Part shown: positions 27,588 to 39,191 of the stretch, in pieces
How positions within the stretch are numbered: the stretch's first letter is position 1
Layout: each line of letters begins with the position of its first letter
Source of the DNA: an uncultured Flavobacteriales bacterium
Lineage (GTDB): Bacteria > Bacteroidota > Bacteroidia > Flavobacteriales_D > Sanyastnellaceae
Reading direction: 5' to 3'
DNA: 64,000 nucleotides
Assembly (NCBI GenBank): GCA_938082505.1
Contig: CALLLH010000018.1
Span: 1-64,000 of the forward strand
Notes under the pieces: model-generated
Seen by the model: only the letters and a program-made list of their open reading frames with translations
Told to the model about the DNA's origin: nothing
The model's database searches: none
Translations under genes and position numbers: made by a program

Positions 27588-28283
27588 ATGGCAAAATTGA
27601 CACGCAATCGCAAGGCCGCGCTCGACAAGTTCGACGTGGACCAGGCGTACACGCTCGACGAGGCAGCAGGCATCGTGAAGGAGATTTCCTCCACGAAGTT
27701 TGATTCCTCTGTCGACCTCGCCGTCAGCCTCGGCGTGGATCCGCGAAAAGCCAACCAAATGGTGCGCGGCACGGTCAGCCTTCCCCACGGGAGCGGCAAG
27801 AACGTGCGCGTACTGGTTCTCTGCAATCCCGACAAGGAGGCAGAGGCCAAGGAGGCAGGAGCGGACCACGTTGGTCTCGATGATTACATCGAGAAGATCA
27901 AAGGCGGATGGACCGATGTGGATGTGATCATCACGACCCCTCAAGTGATGGGCAAGGTGGGAGCGCTGGGCCGAATTCTCGGACCGCGCGGCCTCATGCC
28001 CAACCCGAAATCGGGTACCGTCACAATGGAAGTCGGGAAGGCCGTCCAGGACGTAAAGGCGGGCAAGATTGATTTCAAAGTAGACAAGTACGGCATCATC
28101 CACGCTTCAGTGGGCAAGGTGAGCTTCTCGAAGGAGAAGTTGGCTGAGAATGCCAATGAAGTGCTGTCTACTCTGGTTCGATTGCGCCCCTCTGCTGCAA
28201 AGGGCACCTACATCAAGAGCGTATACATCAGCTCTACGATGTCCCCAGGTGTCCGGATTGAATCGAAGTCGCTCAACAGCTGA
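27588..28283 (+). CDS. rplA: 50S ribosomal protein uL1
   Basis: The 231-residue protein of the L1 stalk controls exit of deacylated tRNA. Typical segments are [51 protein letters not shown] and [14 protein letters not shown]. It may also feed back on the rplK-rplA message, as L1 does elsewhere; the leader before rplK is the place to look. Confidence 0.98.
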   Translation: MAKLTRNRKAALDKFDVDQAYTLDEAAGIVKEISSTKFDSSVDLAVSLGVDPRKANQMVRGTVSLPHGSGKNVRVLVLCNPDKEAEAKEAGADHVGLDDYIEKIKGGWTDVDVIITTPQVMGKVGALGRILGPRGLMPNPKSGTVTMEVGKAVQDVKAGKIDFKVDKYGIIHASVGKVSFSKEKLAENANEVLSTLVRLRPSAAKGTYIKSVYISSTMSPGVRIESKSLNS

Positions 28284-28294
28284 TACAGGAACCC

Positions 28295-28819
28295 ATGACA
28301 CGCGAAGAGAAAAAACAAGCGATCGAGGAGCTCCAGACCATGCTGAAGGAAACCAATGTGGTTTACCTGACGGACGCTTCGACTCTGAATTCCGCGGATA
28401 CGACAAAGCTGCGCGGAGAATGCTACAAGGCCGAAATCAAGATGCAGGTGGTGAAGAATACACTGCTGCGCATTGCGATGGAGCGTACGGAGGGCCGTGA
28501 ATACGGCGAGCTGTATGACGTGCTGAAAGGGCAGACTGCCTTGATGACGAGTTCGGTGGGGAACGCCCCTGCCAAGCTGATCAAGGATTTCCGCAAGAAT
28601 GGCGATCGCCCGCTTCTCAAGGGCGCATATGTCGAGGAGGCGGTGTATATCGGTGACGACCAGCTGAAGGCGCTCACGGAGATCAAGAGTAAGGAAGAGC
28701 TCCTCGGAGAACTTGTCGGACTCCTCCAGAGCCCTATGAGCAATGTCCTCGGAGCACTGCAATCCGGTGGAAACACCATTTCCGGACTGGTCAAAGCACT
28801 TTCCGAACGCGAAGGATGA
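28295..28819 (+). CDS. rplJ: 50S ribosomal protein uL10
   Basis: The 174-residue protein begins MTREEKKQAIEELQ, with the RNA-binding N-terminal domain (VVKNTLLRIAMERT) and a C-terminal helix that carries L7/L12 dimers (SPMSNVLGALQSGG). It starts 11 bases after rplA, so the long L10 leader known in E. coli is absent here. Confidence 0.96.
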   Translation: MTREEKKQAIEELQTMLKETNVVYLTDASTLNSADTTKLRGECYKAEIKMQVVKNTLLRIAMERTEGREYGELYDVLKGQTALMTSSVGNAPAKLIKDFRKNGDRPLLKGAYVEEAVYIGDDQLKALTEIKSKEELLGELVGLLQSPMSNVLGALQSGGNTISGLVKALSEREG

Positions 28820-28867
28820 CTTTGACAACCCCAATCAATAATCAAGCAAACCCCAATACCACATATC

Positions 28868-29248
28868 ATGGCTGATTTGAAAACCATGGCAGAAGAGCTG
28901 GTGAACCTCACCGTAAAGGAGGTCAGCGAGCTCGCAGAGATCCTCAAGGATGAATATGGCATCGAGCCGGCAGCTGCTGCCGCTGTTGTCGCTGGTCCCG
29001 CTGCTGGCGGTGATGCAGGCGACGGTGGCGCGGAGCAGACCGAGTTCGACGTCATCCTCAAGTCCGCAGGCAGCTCAAAGCTGGCCGTCGTAAAGCTTGT
29101 AAAAGAGCTGACCGGCCAAGGCTTGAAGGAGGCCAAGGGCATCGTTGATGGCGCACCCGCCACCCTCAAGGAGGGCGTCGCCAAAGACGAAGCCGAGGCC
29201 CTCAAGGCTCAACTCGAGGAAGCCGGCGCAGAGGTTGAGGTCAAGTAA
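28868..29248 (+). CDS. rplL: 50S ribosomal protein bL7/L12
   Basis: The 126-residue protein has the N-terminal dimerisation region, an Ala/Gly hinge ([17 protein letters not shown]) and the factor-binding C-terminal domain ([32 protein letters not shown]-like region). The leader 28820-28867 is A/C-rich with very few G residues, as before tuf. A strong hairpin separates it from rpoB. Confidence 0.97.
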   Translation: MADLKTMAEELVNLTVKEVSELAEILKDEYGIEPAAAAAVVAGPAAGGDAGDGGAEQTEFDVILKSAGSSKLAVVKLVKELTGQGLKEAKGIVDGAPATLKEGVAKDEAEALKAQLEEAGAEVEVK

Positions 29249-29270
29249 GATCACAACCCGCTGAATTTCA

Positions 29271-29311
29271 GAAGGTCAGACTGGGCGCAGGTCCCGGTCT
29301 GGCCTTCTTTT
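29271..29311 (+). terminator. Hairpin terminator/attenuator between rplL and rpoB
   Basis: A 15-bp stem (29271-29285 with 29293-29307, two G-U pairs) around a 7-base loop is followed by TTTT. rpoB starts 75 bases after it. The position matches the partial terminator that sets the ribosomal protein to RNA polymerase ratio in E. coli. Read-through must occur unless rpoB has its own promoter. Confidence 0.75.
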
Positions 29312-29385
29312 GCCCCATTTCGATGGGGAAACCCAAAACCTGCACCACTGCGATTTGTTCTCCCCTTGTTAAGCCGCCCGCACCC

Positions 29386-32300
29386 ATGTTGACGCCCCAA
29401 CTGCAGCAGCGACACTCTTTCGCCACTACCACACCGGATATTCCATATCCGGATTTCCTTGACATTCAATTGCGGTCCTTCCGCGAGTTCTTCCAGCTTG
29501 AGACCAAGCCTGAGGATCGCGAGAGCGAGGGACTGTTCAAGGTGTTCAACGAGAACTTCCCCATTACAGATACCCGGAACCAGTTCGTTCTGGAATTCCT
29601 GGATTATTTCATCGACCCTCCCCGCTACAGCATTGCAGAGTGCATCGAGCGGGGTTTGACCTACAGCGTCCCGCTGAAGGCCAAGCTGAAGCTGTACTGC
29701 ACCGACCCCGAGCACGAGGATTTTGAGACCATCGTTCAGGATGTCTACCTCGGGACCATTCCTTACATGACGCCACGCGGCTCTTTTGTGGTCAATGGAG
29801 CCGAGCGCATCATCGTCAACCAATTGCACCGCTCACCCGGTGTGTTCTTCGGACAGAGCCGCCACGCCAACGGCACCAAGCTCTACAGTGCGCGCATCAT
29901 CCCGTTCAAGGGCAGCTGGATTGAATTCGCTACGGACATCAACAGCGTGATGTATGCTTACATCGACCGGAAGAAAAAGCTTCCCGTCACCACGTTGTTG
30001 CGTTCCATCGGATATGAATCCGACCGTGACATTTTGGGCATCTTCGACCTTGCGGAAGAAGTGAAAGTGTCCAAGGCGGGCGTCAAGCGCGTGCTGGGTC
30101 GCCGCCTCGCTGCGCGTGTGCTCAAGACTTGGATCGAGGATTTCGTGGATGAGGATACCGGTGAGGTGGTCAGCATCGAACGGAATGAGCTTGTGCTCGA
30201 CCGCGATACCGTGCTCGAGAAGGAGCACATCGAGTTGATCGTGGACTCTGGTTCCAAGAGCATCATCCTGCACAAGGAGGACATCAACCAGGCTGACTAC
30301 GCCATCATCCACAATACCCTCCAGAAGGATCCGTCCAACAGTGAGAAGGAGGCTGTGGAGTACATCTACCGCCAGCTGCGGAATGCCGAGCCGCCGGACA
30401 TGGAAACGGCCCGTGGCGTCATCGACAAGCTGTTCTTCAGTGAGCAGCGTTACGACCTCGGTGAGGTGGGGCGTTTCCGGATCAACCGGAAGCTGGGCAT
30501 CGACATGTCCGAGGAGTCCCGCACCCTGACCAAGGACGACATCATCCTGATCATCAAGTTCCTCATCGACCTCGTGAACTCGAAGTCCGACGTGGACGAC
30601 ATCGACCACCTCTCCAACCGCCGTATCCGCACGGTAGGGGAGCAGTTGCACAACCAATTCGGTGTGGGTCTGGCGAGGATGGCACGGACCATCCGGGAGC
30701 GCATGAATGTGCGTGACAATGAGGTGTTCACCCCGACTGACCTGATCAACGCCAAGACGCTGAGCTCGGTGATCAATTCATTCTTCGGAACGAATCAGCT
30801 CAGCCAGTTCATGGACCAGACCAACCCGCTGAGCGAGGTGACGCACAAGCGCCGCATCTCGGCCCTCGGCCCCGGTGGCCTGTCCCGAGAGCGCGCGGGC
30901 TTTGAGGTCCGTGACGTGCACTACACGCACTATGGCCGTCTGTGTACCATCGAGACGCCGGAGGGACCGAACATCGGTCTGATCAGTTCGCTTTGCGTCT
31001 ACGCCAAGGTGAACCGCCTCGGCTTCATCGAGACGCCCTACCGCGAGGTGAATGATGGTGTGGCCAGAACAGGGGATACCGGCATCACTTACCTCTCCGC
31101 AGAGGAAGAAGACAGTGCCATCATCGCCCAGGCGACGGTGGGCCTGAATGACGATGGCACCTTCAAGAAGGACATCATCAAAGCCCGTCTCCAAGGCGAC
31201 TTCCCGTTGGTGGCACCGAAGGAGATCAAGTACGTGGACGTGGCACCCAACCAGATTGCGTCCATCGCGGCCTCTTTGATTCCTTTCCTTGAGAATGACG
31301 ACGCCAACCGTGCGCTCATGGGATCGAACATGATGCGTCAGGCGGTGCCGCTCATGCGCCCGAACAGCCCGATCGTGGGCACCGGCCTCGAAGGTCAGGT
31401 GGCCCGCGACAGCCGCGTGCTGATTACGGCAGAAGCGGACGGTGTGGTCGAATACGTGGACGGCAATGAAATCCACATCCGCTACCACATGGATGAGAAT
31501 GACCGTCTCGTGTCGTTCGAGGAGGACATCAAGGTCTACGACATCACCAAATTCGCGAAGACGAACCAGGGCACCTGCATCAACCTGAAGCCCATCGTAT
31601 CCAAGGGGATGCGCGTGGAAAAGGGTGACATTCTCGTGGAGGGCTACTCCACGCAGGCGGGAGAGCTGGCCCTCGGTCAGAACATGAAGGTGGCCTTCAT
31701 GCCCTGGAAGGGATACAACTTCGAGGACGCCATCGTCATCAGTGAACGCGTGGTGCGCGAAGACGTCTTCACGTCCATGCACGTGACGGAGTTCAGCCTC
31801 GAAGTGCGGGACACCAAGCGTGGCCAGGAGGAGCTGACCGCCGACATTCCGAATGTCAGTGAGGAGGCCACCAAGGATCTCGACGAGAACGGCCTGATTC
31901 GCATCGGCGCCCATGTGGGTGCCGGGGATATCCTCATCGGCAAGATCACGCCGAAAGGGGAGAGCGACCCGAGCCCGGAGGAGAAGTTGCTGCGGGCCAT
32001 TTTCGGCGACAAGGCTGGAGACGTCAAGGATGCCTCCTTGAAGCTCGGACCGAGCGCGACGGGCGTGGTCATCGACAAGATGCTCTTCTCCCGCATGGTC
32101 AAGGACCGCAAATCCAAGGCAGCCGACAAGGCCGTTTTGGAGATGATCGACGCGGAATTCGACCAGGAGGCGGCAACGCTGCGCAAAGCCCTCGTAGAGA
32201 AGCTCATGAAGATCATCGGCGGCAAGACGTCGCAGGGGGTCATGAACTACTACAAGGAGGTCCAGATCAAGAAGGGTGTGAAGTTTACGCAACGCGCCCT

Positions 32301-33201
32301 CCAGACGCTGGATTTCAGCATCGTGAACACCGAGGGGTGGTCCCGTGATGAGGACAACAATGGCCTCGTGAAGCGCGTCGTCCACAACTACAACATGAAG
32401 TACAACGACCTGCTCGGCACCTTCAAGCGGAAGAAATTCCAGGTGACGGTGGGTGATGAACTTCCCGCGGGCATCGTGAAGCTGGCCAAGGTCTTCGTCG
32501 CCAACAAGCGCAAGCTGAAGGTTGGTGACAAGATGGCGGGTCGCCACGGAAACAAGGGCATCGTGGCCCGGATCGTCCGTGCGGAGGATATGCCGTTCCT
32601 CGAGGATGGCACCCCGGTCGACATCGTACTCAATCCGCTGGGTGTACCCTCGCGGATGAACCTCGGTCAGATCTATGAGACCGTGCTCGGTTGGGCCGGT
32701 GAGAAGCTCGGAACGAAGTTTGCCACGCCCATCTTCGACGGTGCGCGCATCGACCAGATCTCGGACTTCACGGAAAAGGCAGGCGTACCGAATTTCGGTG
32801 TGACCTACCTCTACGATGGTGAGACCGGCGAGCGTTTCGACCAGCCTGCCACGGTCGGTGTGATCTACATGATCAAGCTGAGCCACATGGTGGACGACAA
32901 GATGCACGCCCGTTCCATCGGTCCGTACAGCCTGATTACCCAGCAGCCGTTGGGTGGTAAGGCGCAGTTCGGTGGACAGCGTTTCGGAGAGATGGAGGTG
33001 TGGGCCCTCGAGGCCTTTGGTGCCTCGCACATCCTACAGGAGATCCTCACGGTCAAGTCCGACGACGTGGTCGGCCGGGCCAAGACCTACGAGGCCATTG
33101 TAAAAGGAGATCCGATGCCGACCCCCGGCATCCCGGAATCCTTCAACGTGCTGATGCACGAGTTGCGCGGATTGGGATTGACCGTGGCCCTGGAGGCCTG
33201 A
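29386..33201 (+). CDS. rpoB: DNA-directed RNA polymerase subunit beta
   Basis: At 1271 residues this is the Bacteroidota-length beta subunit. The rifampicin region [20 protein letters not shown] keeps the sensitive-type residues (Gln, Asp, His, Arg, Ser at the E. coli 513, 516, 526, 529, 531 positions). [11 protein letters not shown] and the C-terminal [19 protein letters not shown] are present. The ATG at 29386 was chosen over an earlier in-frame start at 29323 because [12 protein letters not shown] is followed at once by conserved sequence. rpoC follows 34 bases later. Confidence 0.98.
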   Translation: MLTPQLQQRHSFATTTPDIPYPDFLDIQLRSFREFFQLETKPEDRESEGLFKVFNENFPITDTRNQFVLEFLDYFIDPPRYSIAECIERGLTYSVPLKAKLKLYCTDPEHEDFETIVQDVYLGTIPYMTPRGSFVVNGAERIIVNQLHRSPGVFFGQSRHANGTKLYSARIIPFKGSWIEFATDINSVMYAYIDRKKKLPVTTLLRSIGYESDRDILGIFDLAEEVKVSKAGVKRVLGRRLAARVLKTWIEDFVDEDTGEVVSIERNELVLDRDTVLEKEHIELIVDSGSKSIILHKEDINQADYAIIHNTLQKDPSNSEKEAVEYIYRQLRNAEPPDMETARGVIDKLFFSEQRYDLGEVGRFRINRKLGIDMSEESRTLTKDDIILIIKFLIDLVNSKSDVDDIDHLSNRRIRTVGEQLHNQFGVGLARMARTIRERMNVRDNEVFTPTDLINAKTLSSVINSFFGTNQLSQFMDQTNPLSEVTHKRRISALGPGGLSRERAGFEVRDVHYTHYGRLCTIETPEGPNIGLISSLCVYAKVNRLGFIETPYREVNDGVARTGDTGITYLSAEEEDSAIIAQATVGLNDDGTFKKDIIKARLQGDFPLVAPKEIKYVDVAPNQIASIAASLIPFLENDDANRALMGSNMMRQAVPLMRPNSPIVGTGLEGQVARDSRVLITAEADGVVEYVDGNEIHIRYHMDENDRLVSFEEDIKVYDITKFAKTNQGTCINLKPIVSKGMRVEKGDILVEGYSTQAGELALGQNMKVAFMPWKGYNFEDAIVISERVVREDVFTSMHVTEFSLEVRDTKRGQEELTADIPNVSEEATKDLDENGLIRIGAHVGAGDILIGKITPKGESDPSPEEKLLRAIFGDKAGDVKDASLKLGPSATGVVIDKMLFSRMVKDRKSKAADKAVLEMIDAEFDQEAATLRKALVEKLMKIIGGKTSQGVMNYYKEVQIKKGVKFTQRALQTLDFSIVNTEGWSRDEDNNGLVKRVVHNYNMKYNDLLGTFKRKKFQVTVGDELPAGIVKLAKVFVANKRKLKVGDKMAGRHGNKGIVARIVRAEDMPFLEDGTPVDIVLNPLGVPSRMNLGQIYETVLGWAGEKLGTKFATPIFDGARIDQISDFTEKAGVPNFGVTYLYDGETGERFDQPATVGVIYMIKLSHMVDDKMHARSIGPYSLITQQPLGGKAQFGGQRFGEMEVWALEAFGASHILQEILTVKSDDVVGRAKTYEAIVKGDPMPTPGIPESFNVLMHELRGLGLTVALEA

Positions 33202-33235
33202 GTCGCTCCTGCTTCTAACTATTGATCACCAAGAG

Positions 33236-36200
33236 ATGACCAACAACAAGACCCCGAAGCTCTCAAGCGACTTCAACAAGATTCGCATCAGCATGGCCTC
33301 CCCCGAGGAAATCCTCGAGCAGAGCCATGGAGAGGTGCTGAAGCCAGAGACCATCAACTACCGGACGTACAAGCCCGAGCGTGATGGCCTCTTCTGCGAA
33401 CGCATCTTTGGCCCCGTCAAGGACTACGAGTGCCACTGCGGCAAGTACAAGCGCATCCGCTATAAAGGCATCGTCTGTGACCGATGCGGTGTCGAGGTGA
33501 CCGAGAAGAAGGTGCGCCGTGAACGCATGGGCCACATTCAGCTCGTGATTCCCGTGGCGCACATCTGGTATTTCCGGAGCCTGCCCAACAAGATCGGCTA
33601 CCTGCTTGGACTGCCTACCAAGAAGCTTGACCAGATCATCTATTACGAGCGCTACGTGGTGATCCAGTCCGGTGTGGCGACCAAGCCTGACGGGGAAGCG
33701 TTGGATGTGAACGAGTTCCTCACGGAAGAGGAGTACCTCGACATCCTCGACACCCTGCCCAAGGACAACCAGTACCTCGACGAGAAGGACCCCAACAAGT
33801 TCGTGGCCAAAATGGGCGCAGAGGCGCTGCACGATATGTTGGCCAACCTCGACCTGAACAGCCTGAGTCACTCCTTGCGCCACAGCGCCAACACGGAGAC
33901 GAGCCAGCAGCGGAAGAACGAGGCCCTGAAGCGCCTTCAGGTAGTGGAGGCCCTTCGCGATGCCAATCAGCGGGTGGACAACAAGCCCGAGTGGATGATC
34001 GTCAAGGTCGTACCGGTGATTCCGCCGGAATTGCGCCCGCTCGTTCCGCTCGATGGAGGGCGTTTCGCCACCTCCGACCTCAATGACCTGTACCGCCGTG
34101 TCATCATCCGGAACAACCGTCTGAAGCGCCTGATCGAGATCAAGGCACCGGACGTGATCCTTCGGAATGAGAAGCGGATGCTTCAGGAGGCCGTAGACAG
34201 CCTGTTTGACAACAGCCGAAAGTCATCCGCGGTCAAGACGGAGAGCAATCGCCCGTTGAAGTCCCTTTCCGATAGCCTCAAAGGCAAGCAGGGACGTTTC
34301 CGGCAGAACCTGCTTGGTAAGCGTGTGGACTACTCCGCGCGTTCGGTCATCGTCGTGGGTCCCGAGCTCAAGTTGCACGAATGCGGCATGCCGAAGAATA
34401 TGGCGGCCGAATTGTACAAGCCCTTCATCATCCGCAAGATGATCGAGCGGGGCGTGGTGAAGACGGTGAAGTCGGCGAAGAAGATTGTGGATTCCAAGGA
34501 GCCCGTCGTTTGGGACATCCTGGAAAATGTGATGAAGTCGCACCCGGTGCTGTTGAACCGGGCTCCGACCCTGCACCGCCTCGGCATCCAGGCTTTCCAG
34601 CCCAAGATGATCGAGGGCAAGGCGTTGCAGCTGCACCCGCTGGCCTGTACGGCGTTCAACGCTGACTTCGACGGCGACCAGATGGCGGTGCACTTGCCGT
34701 TGGGTCCCGCGGCCATCCTGGAGGCCCAGCTGCTCATGCTGGCCAGCCACAACATCCTCAATCCGGCCAACGGAGCGCCGATCACGGTGCCTTCGCAGGA
34801 CATGGTCCTCGGCTTGTACTACATCACCAAGGAGCGCAAGTCCACCAAGGAGGAGCCGGTGAAGGGTGAGGGCATGACGTTCTACTCTCCGGAGGAGGTC
34901 ATCATCGCCTACAATGAGGGCCGCGCGGCCTTGCATGCGGGCATCAAGGTTCGCTGGACCGACCACGAGGGCAACTCGAGCATCATCGACACCACCGTGG
35001 GACGGGTCCTGTTCAACGAAGTCGTGCCGAACGAGGCAGGCTATGTGAACGACCTGTTGACCAAGAAAAGCCTCCGGACCATCATTTCGGACGTGCTGCA
35101 ATCGGTGGGCGTTCCCAGGACGGTGCAGTTCCTCGACGACATCAAGCGTCTCGGATTCACGATGGCGTACAAGGGTGGCCTGAGTTTCAACCTGAATGAC
35201 ATCATCATTCCGGAAGAGAAAGTCAAGCTGGTCCACACTGCGAATGAGCGTGTGGGCGAGGTGATGGACAACTACAACATGGGTCTGATCACCAACAACG
35301 AGCGGTACAACCAGATCATCGACATCTGGACGAACACCAACTCGCGGTTGACGAACATCCTGATGGAGCGCTTGGAGACCGACAAGCAGGGCTTCAACTC
35401 CATCTACATGATGATGCACTCCGGAGCCCGTGGTTCCAAGGAGCAGATCCGCCAGCTGAGTGGCATGCGGGGACTGATGGCCAAGCCGCAGAAGTCAAGT
35501 GCTGCCGGCGGTCAGGACATCATCGAGAACCCAATCCTGTCCAACTTCAAGGAGGGCCTGTCCATCCTTGAGTACTTCATTTCCACGCACGGTGCCCGGA
35601 AGGGTCTGGCGGATACGGCCTTGAAGACGGCAGACGCGGGTTACCTGACGCGACGTCTGGTCGACGTGGCCCAGGACGTGATCATCAACGAGCAGGACTG
35701 TGGAACCATCCGTGGCTTGACCGCCACGGCGCTCCGCAAGAATGAGGAGATCGTGGAGTCGCTCGCAGACCGGATCATCGGCCGTACGGCGGTGCAGGAT
35801 GTACAGGACCCCACGAGTGGTGAGGTGATTGTGGTCACCGGAAGCGAGATTACGGAAGCCGTGGCGGCCCGCATCGAGGCGGCCGAAATCGACGAGGTGG
35901 AAATCCGCTCCGTCCTGACCTGTGAAAGTCGCCGGGGTGTGTGTGCCAAGTGTTATGGCCGTGCGTTGAGCACGAACCGCCTGGTGCAGGAAGGAGAAGC
36001 GGTGGGTGTCATTGCGGCACAGTCCATCGGTGAGCCCGGAACCCAGTTGACCCTCCGGACGTTCCACGTTGGTGGTACGGCTTCGAAGATTTCCGATGAG
36101 AACGAAATCGTGGCCCGCCAGGATGGTCTGGTCGAATTGGAGGACCTGAGGACCGTCCAACGGAGCACCCCCGACGGTGAGATCGAGACGGTTGTCGTTT

Positions 36201-37534
36201 CGCGTTCGACTGAATTCAAGGTGATCGATCCCCAGATCGGAATCACCCTGAGCTCGACCAACCTGCCTTACGGTGCCGTGCTCGAAGTGAAGGGCGGCAA
36301 GAAGGTGAAGAAGGGAGACGTCATCTGCACGTGGGACCCCTACAACAACGCGATCATCAGCGAGGAGGATGGAACCGTGGTGTTCGACATGATCGAGGAG
36401 GGCGTGACTTACCGTGAGGAGCTGGACGAACAGACCGGTTTCCGCGAAATCGTCATCACCGAGACCAAGGACAAGAAGAAGAACCCCGCCATCCACATCG
36501 TGGGGGCGAAGAAGGAGGTCCTCAAGGTTTACAGCCTGCCTGTGGGCGCTCACGTGAGCGTGCAGGAAGGCGACAAGGTGGGCACGGGCCGTATTCTCGC
36601 CAAGATTCCACGGGTGGCCGGAAAGTCCGGTGACATCACGGGTGGTCTGCCGCGTGTTACGGAGCTCTTTGAGGCCCGGAACCCCTCGAATCCCGCAGTG
36701 GTGTCCGAGGTGGATGGCATTGTCTCCTACGGCAAGATCAAGCGGGGTAACCGCGAGATCATCGTGGAGAGCCGGACCGGCGAGAAGCGCAAGTACCTCG
36801 TGCCATTGGCCAAGCACATCCTCGTGCAGGAGAACGACTTCGTCAAGGCTGGCATGCCGATGTCCGACGGGGCCACCACCCCGGCCGACATCCTGGCGAT
36901 CCAGGGTCCGACGGCGGTTCAGGAATACCTCGTCAACGAGATCCAGGAAGTCTACCGCCTGCAGGGTGTGAAGATCAACGACAAGCACTTCGAGGTCATC
37001 GTTCGTCAGATGATGAAAAAGGTGGTCGTCGAGGATCCGGGAGACACCAAATTCCTCGAGAAGCAATTCGTGGAGAAGGCTGATTTCATGGACGAGAACG
37101 ACCGCATGTTCGGCATGGTGGTCGTGACAGAATCAGGAGACAGCGCGGACATGCAGCCGGGACAAATGGTTTCTGCACGTCAGCTGCGCGATGAGAACAG
37201 TGCCATTCGTCGCAATGACGGCAAGCTGGTGGAGGGGCGCGAAGCGCTTCCTGCGACAGCCCGCCCCTTGCTTCAGGGCATTACACGGGCTTCATTGCAG
37301 ACCAAGTCCTTCATCTCGGCCGCATCCTTCCAAGAGACGACGAAAGTCCTCAATGAGGCTGCAGTCAGTGCGAAGGAGGACAAGCTCGGAGGCCTCAAGG
37401 AGAACGTCATCGTGGGTCACCTGATCCCGGCCGGTACCGGTATGCGCCACTGGCACGACCAGATCGTCGGTTCCCAAGAGGAGTTCGACCGTCTGATTGA
37501 AGTGGGCGAGGAGGAAGGCGTTTCCGCTGATTGA
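33236..37534 (+). CDS. rpoC: DNA-directed RNA polymerase subunit beta'
   Basis: The 1432-residue catalytic subunit carries the N-terminal zinc site ([11 protein letters not shown] and CDRCGVEV), the Mg2+-binding [12 protein letters not shown], the second zinc site ([13 protein letters not shown]) and the C-terminal omega-binding region. It begins [15 protein letters not shown] with an A-rich leader. A strong terminator follows within 60 bases, so it closes the tuf-rpoC region. Confidence 0.98.
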   Translation: MTNNKTPKLSSDFNKIRISMASPEEILEQSHGEVLKPETINYRTYKPERDGLFCERIFGPVKDYECHCGKYKRIRYKGIVCDRCGVEVTEKKVRRERMGHIQLVIPVAHIWYFRSLPNKIGYLLGLPTKKLDQIIYYERYVVIQSGVATKPDGEALDVNEFLTEEEYLDILDTLPKDNQYLDEKDPNKFVAKMGAEALHDMLANLDLNSLSHSLRHSANTETSQQRKNEALKRLQVVEALRDANQRVDNKPEWMIVKVVPVIPPELRPLVPLDGGRFATSDLNDLYRRVIIRNNRLKRLIEIKAPDVILRNEKRMLQEAVDSLFDNSRKSSAVKTESNRPLKSLSDSLKGKQGRFRQNLLGKRVDYSARSVIVVGPELKLHECGMPKNMAAELYKPFIIRKMIERGVVKTVKSAKKIVDSKEPVVWDILENVMKSHPVLLNRAPTLHRLGIQAFQPKMIEGKALQLHPLACTAFNADFDGDQMAVHLPLGPAAILEAQLLMLASHNILNPANGAPITVPSQDMVLGLYYITKERKSTKEEPVKGEGMTFYSPEEVIIAYNEGRAALHAGIKVRWTDHEGNSSIIDTTVGRVLFNEVVPNEAGYVNDLLTKKSLRTIISDVLQSVGVPRTVQFLDDIKRLGFTMAYKGGLSFNLNDIIIPEEKVKLVHTANERVGEVMDNYNMGLITNNERYNQIIDIWTNTNSRLTNILMERLETDKQGFNSIYMMMHSGARGSKEQIRQLSGMRGLMAKPQKSSAAGGQDIIENPILSNFKEGLSILEYFISTHGARKGLADTALKTADAGYLTRRLVDVAQDVIINEQDCGTIRGLTATALRKNEEIVESLADRIIGRTAVQDVQDPTSGEVIVVTGSEITEAVAARIEAAEIDEVEIRSVLTCESRRGVCAKCYGRALSTNRLVQEGEAVGVIAAQSIGEPGTQLTLRTFHVGGTASKISDENEIVARQDGLVELEDLRTVQRSTPDGEIETVVVSRSTEFKVIDPQIGITLSSTNLPYGAVLEVKGGKKVKKGDVICTWDPYNNAIISEEDGTVVFDMIEEGVTYREELDEQTGFREIVITETKDKKKNPAIHIVGAKKEVLKVYSLPVGAHVSVQEGDKVGTGRILAKIPRVAGKSGDITGGLPRVTELFEARNPSNPAVVSEVDGIVSYGKIKRGNREIIVESRTGEKRKYLVPLAKHILVQENDFVKAGMPMSDGATTPADILAIQGPTAVQEYLVNEIQEVYRLQGVKINDKHFEVIVRQMMKKVVVEDPGDTKFLEKQFVEKADFMDENDRMFGMVVVTESGDSADMQPGQMVSARQLRDENSAIRRNDGKLVEGREALPATARPLLQGITRASLQTKSFISAASFQETTKVLNEAAVSAKEDKLGGLKENVIVGHLIPAGTGMRHWHDQIVGSQEEFDRLIEVGEEEGVSAD

Positions 37535-37565
37535 TTTCTCCGGCCCAAGCCGAACATGACCAAGC

Positions 37566-37594
37566 AAAAGGCAGCCCGAGGGCTGCCTTTTGCA
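37566..37594 (+). terminator. Terminator after rpoC
   Basis: AAAAGGCAGCCC (37566-37577) pairs with GGGCTGCCTTTT (37580-37591). The A/T-rich ends make it usable in both directions, and the next gene converges on it. Confidence 0.85.
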
Positions 37595-37644
37595 TTCCGC
37601 CATGTTGCGAAGGGGATGAAAGGATCAAAGGGCCATTCCCATGC

Positions 37645-39105
37645 TCAATTCAGCATGGCGGCGCCGGCGATGCCGCCGCTTCCGGTCGGGGTAGGGCCAT
37701 CATATCCGAACAGGCGTTTCTGCTTGATGATCCTGTCGACCTCTTGGGGGACCAAGTCTTCCCATCCGGGTTCCCCATCCCGGATCATGCGCAATACCTC
37801 GACACTGAAGATGTCCAGGAGCGACAGGTCATCGAGCTGGATGTCCGTGATGCGCTTGTTGAAGAGGAGATAGTCGTACAGCGGTTTGATCCGCGGGTGG
37901 ACAGGGGCATTGTCCGTTCGGATGAGGACATCATTCTCCGCATCATGCCAGGGGTAGGCATACACCTTGAGGTCACGGCTGAACATGATGCCGAAGGCCT
38001 CGAGGATGCCGCCGTTCAACTCCCGGTAATACCGTTCGTTGAACAGGTCCATCAGGGCATTGCCTCCCATGATGACGCCCATGCGCTTCTTCGTGTAGCG
38101 TGAGAAGTACTCGATGAGCTTGTAGTATTCCTGGTAGTTCGAGATGAGCACCGTGTGTCCCAAGGAACACAGGATGTCGGCGCGGTCCAGGAAGTCCTTC
38201 TCGTCGATGTCGCCCTCGGCCTTGAGGTTGTTCAAGGTGATTTCGAAAAGCAACTGGATGTCGCGTTGACCTACCCGATTCTCCTCCGAGAACAGCGCCA
38301 GTCCGCGCTCCATCATGTCGAGGTTGACCTTCGTGACCGGCCGGAAACTGCCTCGGATGGCGAGGATGTTCCGCTTGTACAGGACATCGGCAGCTTGGAG
38401 GTTCCGACCGTCCGGGCTGAAGATGACCGCATCGGTCATGCCGTGCTTGACCAGTTGCAGGGAGAGGAGGCGGTTGTCCACCCCGGCGAAATCCGGGCCG
38501 TTCATCTGGATCGTATCGATCTCGATGCGGTCCTTGTCGAGTTCGTCATACAGGCTCAGCAGCAAGTCGTTGGGCTGCTTGAACAGGAAGTGGCAGCCAT
38601 AGATCAGGTTGACCCCGAGGATGCCGATGGTGGCGTGCTGCAGAAGGGCGTCCGTTTCGTGGAAACGGGCATGGAGGACAATGGTATTGGGCTTCTTGTT
38701 GGGGCCGGTCTGGAAACTCATCCCGAACCAGCCATGCCCTTCGATGGTCTTGTGGTAGTTGATGGTCGCCACGGTGTTCGCGAAGGCGAAGAACCGCTTG
38801 GTGGGATGCTTCTCACGCGGGAGCCTTTCCTCACACAGGCGATACTCGTGGTCGAGCATCTTCTGGACCCGCGCCTCGCAGACGTAGCGGCCGGACGGCT
38901 CCACACCATAGATGGCGTCACTGAAATCCTTGTCGTAGGCGCTGATGGTCTTGGCGATGGTGCCACTCGCTCCACCGGCCCGGAAGAAATGCCGGACGAC
39001 TTCCTGTCCTGCCCCGATCTCGGCAAAGGTGCCGTAGAGGTCGTGGTTCATGTTGATCCGAAGGGCCTTCTGCTTGGCCGAGAGGACGACACGGTTGGAT
39101 TCCAC
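37645..39105 (-). CDS. Conserved protein of unknown function
   Basis: The 486-residue product is not assigned to a family I can name. It begins near MNHDLYGTFAEIGAGQEVVR, has an FFRAGGASGTIAKTISAYDK stretch with glycine-rich turns, NLIYGCHFLF, and a C-terminal RIKPLYDYLLFNKRI region. No signal peptide or membrane helix is visible, so it looks cytoplasmic. The start is GTG at 39105, preceded by AAGGAG and a perfect TACCTTTG box; an internal ATG at 39051 is the alternative. It stands alone between the rpoC terminator and a divergent MBL hydrolase gene. I recall similar proteins in many Bacteroidota but cannot confirm this here. Confidence 0.8.
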   Translation of the reverse strand: MESNRVVLSAKQKALRINMNHDLYGTFAEIGAGQEVVRHFFRAGGASGTIAKTISAYDKDFSDAIYGVEPSGRYVCEARVQKMLDHEYRLCEERLPREKHPTKRFFAFANTVATINYHKTIEGHGWFGMSFQTGPNKKPNTIVLHARFHETDALLQHATIGILGVNLIYGCHFLFKQPNDLLLSLYDELDKDRIEIDTIQMNGPDFAGVDNRLLSLQLVKHGMTDAVIFSPDGRNLQAADVLYKRNILAIRGSFRPVTKVNLDMMERGLALFSEENRVGQRDIQLLFEITLNNLKAEGDIDEKDFLDRADILCSLGHTVLISNYQEYYKLIEYFSRYTKKRMGVIMGGNALMDLFNERYYRELNGGILEAFGIMFSRDLKVYAYPWHDAENDVLIRTDNAPVHPRIKPLYDYLLFNKRITDIQLDDLSLLDIFSVEVLRMIRDGEPGWEDLVPQEVDRIIKQKRLFGYDGPTPTGSGGIAGAAMLN

Positions 39106-39134
39106 GGTAACGGGGTTGAGGGAGTTGCTCCTTG

Positions 39135-39142
39135 CAAAGGTA
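39135..39142 (-). promoter_or_regulatory. -7 box TACCTTTG of the conserved unknown
   Basis: Exact TAnnTTTG match on the minus strand, 29 bases before the GTG start. The divergent plus-strand box lies at 39179. Confidence 0.55.
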
Positions 39143-39178
39143 TCGTTCCTGAACGGGACCGCCGGAACCGGGGCGGAT

Positions 39179-39186
39179 TAACTTTG
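39179..39186 (+). promoter_or_regulatory. -7 box TAACTTTG of the MBL-acyltransferase-rarA operon
   Basis: Exact TAnnTTTG match ending five bases before the ATG at 39192, so transcription would start at or next to the start codon. Confidence 0.6.
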
Positions 39187-39191
39187 CCCGT

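Noticed and set aside
30778-33030. 750-codon antisense open frame inside rpoB, and similar ones inside rpoC (35495-37066) and the PNGase-like gene (8599-10113)
   Set aside because: They are shadows of strongly conserved genes; the products are rich in His, Asp and Arg with no recognisable domain.
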